NCBI RefSeq assembly: GCF_046097595.1
Contig: NZ_JBJUVG010000010.1
Span: 3,135 to 67,134 of the forward strand
DNA length: 64,000 nt
Source of the DNA: Peptococcus simiae
GTDB taxonomy: Bacteria; Bacillota; Peptococcia; Peptococcales; Peptococcaceae
Reading direction: 5' to 3'
In this document: in pieces, positions 58,169 to 64,000 of the stretch
Position numbering within the stretch: position 1 is the first letter of the stretch
Layout: every line of letters begins with the position of its first letter
Position numbers and translations under genes: made by a program
Notes under the pieces: generated by a model
The model's database searches: none
What the model was told of the DNA's origin: nothing
What the model saw: only the letters and a program-made list of their open reading frames with translations

Positions 58169-59047
58169 GTGTTTGAAGAAAAGTTCTTTGCTTTAACCAA
58201 TGATGGCATGTTTCATTATGTTATGCAGGAGAGCCAATATGCTCTCAAGATGCTAACGGCTTCATTGCTGTCTAAGCAGCCGGATGAAATCACCTCAGTA
58301 GAGGTCAAAAATCCCTATGACTATGGAAAGTGTGCAGGTTCAAAAGATATTATTTTAGACGTAAAAGCGGTTGTTAATAAAGACACTGTTGTCAATATAG
58401 AGGTGCAGGTTAAAGCATTCAAGTATTGGCGTTACAGATCGCTTTATTATGCAGCCCGAATGGCAGCAGAAACTGACCCAAATAGGGACTATGGAAGTCT
58501 ACCTATCATTAGGCAGTTTAGTATCTTAAACTATACCTTTGATAGGGAAAATCCGGACTTTTTCTCAACCTATGAGCTGCGCAACGTGGAAAGCGAAAAG
58601 AGCTTTACCGACCGTTTTCAGATTTCCATTATGGACCTGACACAGAATCGGTTGGCTACTTGGGACGATGCTATCTATGGGCGCACCTTATGGGCAGACC
58701 TATTTAAGGCTAACTCATGGGAAAAGCTCGAGTCCCTAGCCCTAAAAAGCGAAGTGGCAAAGGAGGTAGTAGAAATCATGTATAAAGCAGTAAAAGATGA
58801 TGAAACTGCCCGTTTTTTAACAGACCGGGAGCTTGCTAGAAAAGAGCGCATCTCTATTCGTGAAGAAGGTAGGATGGAAGGAATTGCTCAAGGAATGAAA
58901 AAGGGAATGGAAAAAGGTGTAGACCAAGGTAAAAAACAATTAGCCCTAAGGCTCATCAATAATGGTGTTGACCTAGCTTTAGTCAAACAAACACTGGGTT
59001 CTGATCTTCCTGATGATGAATTTATTGAGTCTCTAAGAAATAATTAA
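58169..59047 (+). CDS. Rpn-family PD-(D/E)XK nuclease 3
   Basis: 292 aa from GTG 58169 behind AAAGGAGAAA. FFALTNDGMFHYVMQESQYA, KDIILDVKAVV and VVNIEVQVKAFKYWRYRS. Near the C-terminus GAAGAAGGTAGG precedes an in-frame ATG at 58875, a possible internal start for a short product covering GIAQGMKKGMEKGVDQG and the tail. Tandem paralogue of the previous gene. Confidence 0.86.
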   Translation: MFEEKFFALTNDGMFHYVMQESQYALKMLTASLLSKQPDEITSVEVKNPYDYGKCAGSKDIILDVKAVVNKDTVVNIEVQVKAFKYWRYRSLYYAARMAAETDPNRDYGSLPIIRQFSILNYTFDRENPDFFSTYELRNVESEKSFTDRFQISIMDLTQNRLATWDDAIYGRTLWADLFKANSWEKLESLALKSEVAKEVVEIMYKAVKDDETARFLTDRELARKERISIREEGRMEGIAQGMKKGMEKGVDQGKKQLALRLINNGVDLALVKQTLGSDLPDDEFIESLRNN

Positions 59048-59070
59048 CTAAAAAATAAAGCTAAATATTA

Positions 59071-59118
59071 AGAGATATGTAAGAAAGTTAATCTTTCAAG
59101 CATATCTCTTTTTTTATT
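59071..59118 (+). terminator. AGAGATATG-type hairpin, copy 7
   Basis: AGAGATATG ... CATATCTCT, inner GAAAG/CTTTC, seven T; 20 bases before the SbcC-like gene. Confidence 0.75.
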
Positions 59119-59137
59119 GAGAAAAGGAGAAAGTAAA

Positions 59138-61069
59138 ATGTTTTTGAAAACAATCCACTTGAAAAATTTTCAAGGAATCAAAGACCTCTCTTTTGACCTT
59201 GGCCAGACCACTCGTATTTATGGTGACAACGCCACCGGTAAAACCACCGTGGCTAATGCTCTTTCATGGCTGCTTTTTGATAAAAGCAGTACCGGGGAGA
59301 AAGGCTTTTCCCCTAAGACGATTGGTCCGGAGGGGGAAGAGCACGGACTGGAGCATAGTGTTACGGCCATCTTTTCTGATGGGGCTGAAGAGGTGGAACT
59401 CCGTAAGGTTTTCTACGAAAAATACACCAAGTCCCGGGGGAAAGCAACCGAGGAATTTGCCGGCCACACGACCGACTATTTCATTGACGCTGTGCCGCAG
59501 AAAAAAAAGGACTTTGATAAGTTTATTGAAAGCCGATTCGGTTCTCCTGAACGGCTACAGATTTTGACAGACCCGCTTTTCTTTTCAGAAACCCTACCGT
59601 GGGAAAAACGCCGGGCGATCCTAATTGGAATGTCCGGGGGCCTATCGGATAACGAGGTTTTATTAAGCCTTGGCTCCAAGGTCGCTAACCTACGGGCCTT
59701 TCTTGAAAAGAAACCCTTAACGGTTGACGAGTTGACGAAAATGTTAAAGGCACAAAAAAGAGATCTGGCTAAGGATATCGAAGCGATTCCTGCCCGGATT
59801 GATGAAGCAAATCTAGCCAAGCCTGACGTTACCCTAGCCGGCAACGAAAAGGCTCGTGTTGCAGAGCTAGAGGCTGAAGCGACACGGTTAAGAGCCGTCA
59901 TCGCTGAGAAGAAAGCAGCAGATGGCGTTGCATCTGAGGTGGAACGTCTGACAAAAGAGATATTTAGCGTTAGACAGTCCTTCACTATTGAGAAAGCTAA
60001 AATGCAGGCTGACCTAGTACAGGAAGAACAAAAACATGAGCTGCAAAAACGAGACCTAGAGCATGCACAAAAAGACCTCCTGCATACCATCCGATTGGTT
60101 GAAGAAGAGGTCGAGGCGCTCACTAAGGCTCGGCAGGACCTCATTGTGGAATTTCAGACAGTGAAAAACGAAAAGTTTGTCCATAACAGCATCTGCCCTA
60201 CTTGTGGTCAGGCCATTTCCCCGGAGAAGTTAAAAGAAGCGGAAGCCGACTTTAACCAAGACCGGGCTGAGAGGCTGGAGTCCATTAATAAAAAAGGGCA
60301 GGCCTGTAACAAAAAGGCGATTGGGGCCAAGACCTTGGAAGTCAGCAAATTGCACAAACAGGCAGCAGAATTGGATGAAGAAATTTCTCAACTTAATAAG
60401 GCCCTGTCTGATTTGAATACAGCTTATAGCGAAGAGCTTTCCATCTTAGCCCAGTCCGCTGAAATGCAGGAAGTCGACCTGAAAGAAGCCATCAGCCAGA
60501 TTCAATCTGATGCTGAGGACTTTTCAGTAGATACCTCCGCTGGAGAAGCAGCCCTTAAAAAGGCTCAGGAGGAGCAAGAGGCTCTTAGGGCTCTGCTCTC
60601 TCAAGCGGCCCTTGTAGAGGCTCAAGATAAGCGGATTGAGGAATTGCAGGCAGAACAGAAGAAGCTCTCTGCCAAATATGAAGAGCTGGAAGGGCTTTTG
60701 TATGAGACGGAAATTTTCACCCGAGCTAAGGCAAGCGCACTTCACGAGCGGATTAATAGCCGCTTTACAAGTGTCCGCTTCGTCTTAACCGAAGAACAGG
60801 TCAATGGTGGTGTCAAGGACGTGTGCAATGTCCTTGTCCCTCGTGATGATGGGGCGTACATCCCTTTCTCATCTGCCAATAACGCTGCTCGGATTAATGC
60901 CGGACTCGAGATTATTTCCGCCTTGTCTGAGTGTTGGGAAACACAAGTGCCGGTGGTGGTTGATAACGCAGAAAGTGTCACCAACCTAGTGACCGGTGAT
61001 TTGCAGACCCTTGCTCTATACGTTAGTGAAGATGACAAGGTTTTGAGAGTTGAAACGGAGGAAAACTAA
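59138..61069 (+). CDS. SbcC/Rad50-like SMC-family ATPase
   Basis: 643 aa from ATG 59138 (AAAAGGAGAAAG upstream). Walker A IYGDNATGKTTVANALSWLL near residue 30, long coiled coils either side of a zinc-hook-like ICPTCGQAI near 352, and a C-terminal ATPase part with VPVVVDNAESVTNL in the Walker B position. It resembles the AAA/SMC ATPases of phage recombination modules and is followed by a RecT-like gene. DNA-end or replication repair is likely; no SbcD nuclease is adjacent. Confidence 0.82.
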   Translation: MFLKTIHLKNFQGIKDLSFDLGQTTRIYGDNATGKTTVANALSWLLFDKSSTGEKGFSPKTIGPEGEEHGLEHSVTAIFSDGAEEVELRKVFYEKYTKSRGKATEEFAGHTTDYFIDAVPQKKKDFDKFIESRFGSPERLQILTDPLFFSETLPWEKRRAILIGMSGGLSDNEVLLSLGSKVANLRAFLEKKPLTVDELTKMLKAQKRDLAKDIEAIPARIDEANLAKPDVTLAGNEKARVAELEAEATRLRAVIAEKKAADGVASEVERLTKEIFSVRQSFTIEKAKMQADLVQEEQKHELQKRDLEHAQKDLLHTIRLVEEEVEALTKARQDLIVEFQTVKNEKFVHNSICPTCGQAISPEKLKEAEADFNQDRAERLESINKKGQACNKKAIGAKTLEVSKLHKQAAELDEEISQLNKALSDLNTAYSEELSILAQSAEMQEVDLKEAISQIQSDAEDFSVDTSAGEAALKKAQEEQEALRALLSQAALVEAQDKRIEELQAEQKKLSAKYEELEGLLYETEIFTRAKASALHERINSRFTSVRFVLTEEQVNGGVKDVCNVLVPRDDGAYIPFSSANNAARINAGLEIISALSECWETQVPVVVDNAESVTNLVTGDLQTLALYVSEDDKVLRVETEEN

Positions 61070-61357
61070 ATGACAACCTTTTATGAGCGACAATTAGCAC
61101 CTCTATACAGTCCACGAAAGTCTTTTAATGGTAATGCCCGGGTTCGCTTTTTCGACAAGGGTTACCGAGTCTTGGTTTCCTATACAACGGAAATATGTTG
61201 CTTTAATCCGGCAACCGGACACTTGGAAATGCTGTGCTTGGAGTCGGATTTGACACCCACTACAATGAGGCACCTTCGGGAATTTTTAGCCCAAAGCGGC
61301 TTTAGAGGGCTGGCAAAGGATAGCAAGGATGCCATTGTGGCCTATTTACAGGCCTAG
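61070..61357 (+). CDS. Small unknown protein between SbcC-like and RecT-like genes
   Basis: 95 aa starting directly after the previous stop. TFYERQLAPLYSPRKSFNGN, VRFFDKGYRVLVSYTTEICC, LTPTTMRHLREFLAQSGF. No family known to me; such small proteins are common in phage recombination operons. Confidence 0.65.
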   Translation: MTTFYERQLAPLYSPRKSFNGNARVRFFDKGYRVLVSYTTEICCFNPATGHLEMLCLESDLTPTTMRHLREFLAQSGFRGLAKDSKDAIVAYLQA

Positions 61358-61397
61358 GTTGATATTAAACAATAAAGATAACAAGGAGAGAAAAATT

Positions 61398-62195
61398 ATG
61401 GAAAACAACAAAATGATGGAAAAAGTCGCTAACGAATCTCAAGCGCCGGTTACTATGGGCTACAACACGCTGGAAGGTTTCAAACTTATGCAGCGTGTTG
61501 CTCAGATGTTTGCTCAGTCCTCTTTGGTTCCTAAGAATTACCAAGGGAATATTTCGGACTGTGTGATTGCGCTGAATATGGCCCAGCGGATGAAGGCTGA
61601 CCCACTTATGGTCATGCAGAACCTCTATATCGTGAATGGTCGGCCCAGCTTTTCGTCCTCCTTCCTTATTGCAACCTTCAATGCTAGTGGACGGTTTTCC
61701 TCTATGCAGTTTGAGTTTGCAGGGACCAAGGATGATGCTAAGTGCCGGGCCTATGCTAAGGAGTTGGACTCAGGAATCCTTTTACAAGGTTCATGGGTCT
61801 CGATCCAGCTGGCCAAGGATGAGGGTTGGTACGATAAGACAGACCGGAACGGTAAACCTGTCAGTAAGTGGCGCACCATGCCCCAGCAAATGCTGATGTA
61901 CCGGGCTGCCGCCTTCTTCATTCGTGCTTATGCCCCGGAGATTGCTATGGGGATGTATACAACCGACGAGGTGGAAGACTTCATTGACGTGGAAAGCCCT
62001 CAAGCGGCTGTTCCAAAAGAGCCGGTTAAGCCTCAGCCCATTAAGCAAGAAGAGGCACCGGTGCTGGATTTTGAAGAAGCGGTTGAGCCTCAGCCTATAA
62101 AAGAGGAAGGCGTTGTAGATATTTCGGAAGAAGTTGACGAGGAATCGGATTTCGGTGCCGAGGATCTTTTTTCGGACTTAGAACCGGGGTTTTAA
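61398..62195 (+). CDS. RecT-like single-strand annealing protein
   Basis: 265 aa from ATG 61398 (AAGGAGAG upstream). GFKLMQRVAQMFAQSSLVPK, NISDCVIALNMAQRMKADPL, MVMQNLYIVNGRPSFSSSFL and WRTMPQQMLMYRAAAFFIRA fit the RecT/phage recombination family of annealing proteins. The last 65 residues are an acidic, proline-rich tail, as in many such proteins for SSB or nuclease contact. Confidence 0.85.
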   Translation: MENNKMMEKVANESQAPVTMGYNTLEGFKLMQRVAQMFAQSSLVPKNYQGNISDCVIALNMAQRMKADPLMVMQNLYIVNGRPSFSSSFLIATFNASGRFSSMQFEFAGTKDDAKCRAYAKELDSGILLQGSWVSIQLAKDEGWYDKTDRNGKPVSKWRTMPQQMLMYRAAAFFIRAYAPEIAMGMYTTDEVEDFIDVESPQAAVPKEPVKPQPIKQEEAPVLDFEEAVEPQPIKEEGVVDISEEVDEESDFGAEDLFSDLEPGF

Positions 62196-62198
62196 GCC

Positions 62199-62900
62199 AT
62201 GGAAATTGATATTTTAGGCAGTAGTTCAAGCGGAAATGCCGTTCGGATATCTGACGGGAGCACCTCGCTCCTGTTGGATGCCGGGCTGCCCATAAAGAAG
62301 ATAAAAGAAGGCTTGCACTTTAGGACCTCTGCCTTAGATGGCGTACTCGTCACCCACGAACACCAAGACCATGCAAAAGCGGTTGGAGACCTCATTAAGA
62401 TGGGCGTTCCAGTCTATGCTTCAGCAGGTACATTTGAGGCCTTGGAAAAAGCGCAGGGAAATTGTATAAAGGCGCTTCAGCCTTTTGCTGTAGGTACTTT
62501 TACAGTCCTGCCCTTTGCTGTTATCCACGATGCTTTAGAGCCACTAGGCTTTGTCATTCGCTCAAGCGTGTCGGGTGAGAAGTTGCTTTACGTGACAGAT
62601 ACCATGTTTATTCCGTATAACTTCACCAATCTGACGCATATCATGATCGAGTGTAATTACCAGCCGGATATCCTTTGGAACAATGTCCGGACGGGACAAG
62701 TCCTGAAGAAAGTAGCCAACCGTGTTGTGGACACCCACATGAGCTTAAAAACTACCTTGGCTTTTCTACAAGAGAACGTCAGCCTCTCGTTGCGAGAGGT
62801 GTGGCTGCTTCACTTGTCTGATCAGAACTCAGACGAAAATTTAATGAAAGAAGCGGTTCAAAAGGCAATAGGAATACCGGTTTATGTAGCGAAAAAATGA
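62199..62900 (+). CDS. MBL-fold metallo-hydrolase (phage YycJ-like)
   Basis: 233 aa. Metal-binding THEHQDHAKAV near residues 52-62, IHDALEPLGFVI, VTDTMFI, and VDTHMSLKTTLAFL late in the chain. ILGSSSSGNAVRISDGST at the start is the YycJ/WalJ-type glycine-rich loop. Phage homologues lie in recombination modules, as here; an exo- or endonuclease role is likely. No gap to the RecT-like gene (3 bases). Confidence 0.88.
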   Translation: MEIDILGSSSSGNAVRISDGSTSLLLDAGLPIKKIKEGLHFRTSALDGVLVTHEHQDHAKAVGDLIKMGVPVYASAGTFEALEKAQGNCIKALQPFAVGTFTVLPFAVIHDALEPLGFVIRSSVSGEKLLYVTDTMFIPYNFTNLTHIMIECNYQPDILWNNVRTGQVLKKVANRVVDTHMSLKTTLAFLQENVSLSLREVWLLHLSDQNSDENLMKEAVQKAIGIPVYVAKK

Positions 62901-62912
62901 AAGGAAAAGAGC

Positions 62913-63113
62913 ATGAGTGAAATTTTAATGGATCCAATCTTTATGAGCAAAATGCTGGTGATATATGCGGCTATTACTGTAGCCGCAAGTGCTTTAATGC
63001 TCATTATTAGCGTTAACAGTAATGCTAAATATGGAGACCACCTGTTAAGGGTTTTCCCTATAATAATAGTTATCTTCATTTTAATGAGTTTACTGGTTTG
63101 CCGAAATGTATGA
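62913..63113 (+). CDS. Small membrane protein
   Basis: 66 aa with two predicted helices (MLVIYAAITVAASALMLIIS; VFPIIIVIFILMSLLVCRNV) around a short polar loop. AAAGGAAAAG before the ATG. Function unknown. Confidence 0.6.
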   Translation: MSEILMDPIFMSKMLVIYAAITVAASALMLIISVNSNAKYGDHLLRVFPIIIVIFILMSLLVCRNV

Positions 63114-63133
63114 TGAAAGAGAGGGAATAAAAG

Positions 63134-63907
63134 ATGGATAACAATCGACTAATTCCCATTATCAATAAAGACAATGGAGATATAGCTATTAGCGGCCGGA
63201 TGCTGCATGAGTTTCTGGAAGTTAAGACTAGATATGATATTTGGTTTAAACGAATGGCCGACTATGGATTTGAAGAGAATAAGGACTTTGGATTGGTTGT
63301 CCAAAAAAGAACGACCAATAATCCTAAAAATCCAACGACAGAAATAACCGATCATGTCCTCACCTTGGATATGGCCAAAGAGTTATCTATGATCCAGCGT
63401 ACAGAGCGTGGAAAACAGGCTCGTCAATACTTTATTGCAGTCGAAAAAGAATATAATTCTCCTGAAAAAGTAATGGCCAGAGCCTTACTCCTAGCCAATA
63501 AAGAACTGGAAACCTTGCGGTTGGAAAACCGGAAGCAGGAGCAAATCATTGGTGAATTGGAACCTAAGGCCTCCTACTATGACATTGTTTTGTCCAGTCA
63601 AAACGCAGTTCCCATTACGGTTATTGCGAAAGACTATGGATGGAGTGGTAAACGAATGAACGCCTATCTGCAAGAGAAAGGCATTCAATTTAAAATGGGC
63701 GGCGCTTGGCTTTTATATAACAAGTACGCTCAACTGGGCTATACGAAAAGCGAAACCACCTCGTATGTGAACAGTAAGGGCCTGAAATGCTCTACCTTTC
63801 TCACGAAGTGGACGCAGAAGGGCCGCTTGTTCCTTTATGAAACGTTAAAGCGAGACGGGATCCTGCCTCTGGTAGAGTTATGCCCTGATGTTGAGGTTAA
63901 TATGTAA
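63134..63907 (+). CDS. Phage antirepressor (AntA/AntB plus ANT)
   Basis: 257 aa. N-terminal AntA/AntB domain (GRMLHEFLEVKTRYDIWFKR, FEENKDFGLVVQK, TLDMAKELSMIQRTERGKQA, RQYFIAVEKEY) and a C-terminal ANT/KilAC domain (KASYYDIVLSSQNAVPITVI, GWSGKRMNAYLQEKGIQFK). GAGGGAA upstream of the ATG. The ANT half resembles that of the 50553 gene. Confidence 0.9.
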   Translation: MDNNRLIPIINKDNGDIAISGRMLHEFLEVKTRYDIWFKRMADYGFEENKDFGLVVQKRTTNNPKNPTTEITDHVLTLDMAKELSMIQRTERGKQARQYFIAVEKEYNSPEKVMARALLLANKELETLRLENRKQEQIIGELEPKASYYDIVLSSQNAVPITVIAKDYGWSGKRMNAYLQEKGIQFKMGGAWLLYNKYAQLGYTKSETTSYVNSKGLKCSTFLTKWTQKGRLFLYETLKRDGILPLVELCPDVEVNM

Positions 63908-63941
63908 AAATTGCAACATGATAAGGAGACGAAAAAGTCAG

Positions 63942-64000
63942 CTACCCCACGACTAAAGTCGGAGGCTTGTAAAAGCCCTAGCTGATTAGACTAAGCATTT
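63942..64000 (+). mobile_element. IS200/IS605-type end, cut by the window edge
   Basis: CAGCTA and TAGCTG arms enclose a CCCCACGACTAAAGTCGGAGG hairpin (arms CGACT/AGTCG) and GGCTTGTAAAAGCCC. These are typical terminal sequences of IS200/IS605 elements; any transposase gene lies beyond base 64000. Confidence 0.5.

Noticed and set aside
46340..59047. Rpn genes as active transposons
   Set aside because: They are annotated as transposases in places, but no terminal inverted repeats or target duplications flank them, and the repeated flanks are a promoter, a structured RNA and hairpins.
1..64000. rRNA, tRNA and CRISPR arrays
   Set aside because: I looked for cloverleaf-type sequences, rRNA motifs and regularly spaced repeats and saw none; a tool search could still find a partial one.

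Overview
The window looks like accessory DNA of an anaerobic Bacillota (Firmicutes) bacterium. Supporting signs are strong AGGAGG-type ribosome binding sites, sigma-A promoters, SLH- and DUF11-type surface proteins, a copper-amine-oxidase-N/CAP secreted protein, and a Gram-positive PrgI/VirB4/VirD4 conjugation module. A Peptoniphilaceae-like or other clostridial host fits best, but the genus is not determined. No rRNA, tRNA, integrase or relaxase gene was seen, so the element (ICE or plasmid) continues beyond both edges.

Positions 1-18.3 kb are a variable island of defence and toxin-antitoxin (TA) genes set among broken pieces of DUF11 adhesin genes. In order: an Abi_2 (AbiD/AbiF) HEPN gene with its own promoter and a small hairpin RNA, arranged like a type III TA; a 5'-truncated DUF11/SLH protein; a 995-aa SF1 helicase; a CAP protein; then a run of TA cassettes. 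Four carry Panacea (DUF4065, SocA/PanA) antitoxins or a Panacea fusion, and a fifth carries a Panacea-like protein with a MazF/PemK-like toxin. Among them lies a minus-strand RelB/RelE pair with a SecB-like chaperone. Three cassettes share nearly the same promoter-operator and two share the same terminator although their genes differ. One cassette is flanked by 135-bp direct repeats.

Positions 18.5-33.7 kb are the type IV secretion operon: two small pilin-like proteins, a TrbL/VirB6-like protein, two cell-wall enzymes, the VirD4 coupling ATPase, an inserted HigBA pair, an S1-domain protein, PrgI/VirB3-like, VirB4, and two unknowns. At 33.7-43.2 kb follow a long inverted repeat, a replication-relaxation-like protein, and a set of membrane or surface proteins. 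This block holds two IS200/IS605-family insertions. One (35667-37550) carries a group I intron ribozyme upstream of tnpB, an IStron, and its removal would restore a reading frame. The other (tnpB at 41864) splits a small gene.

Positions 43.3-46 kb hold regulation: two tandem homologous small RNAs with exposed anti-Shine-Dalgarno linkers, and divergent genes around a palindrome, including XRE-type regulators. Six promoters of one design (17-nt spacer, extended -10) drive the pilin operon, the S1/PrgI/VirB4 operon, both small RNAs and this divergent locus, which suggests joint control. Positions 46-64 kb are a plasmid/phage-like leading region: three Rpn-type nucleases, a CHC2/Toprim primase, Bro/ANT proteins, a Fic pair, RadC, ArdC, another Panacea protein, RelB/YafQ, an SbcC-like ATPase, a RecT-like annealing protein and an MBL hydrolase. 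Seven copies of one terminator-like hairpin sit just ahead of genes here, and a ~200-nt structured RNA with its own promoter occurs twice upstream of Rpn genes.
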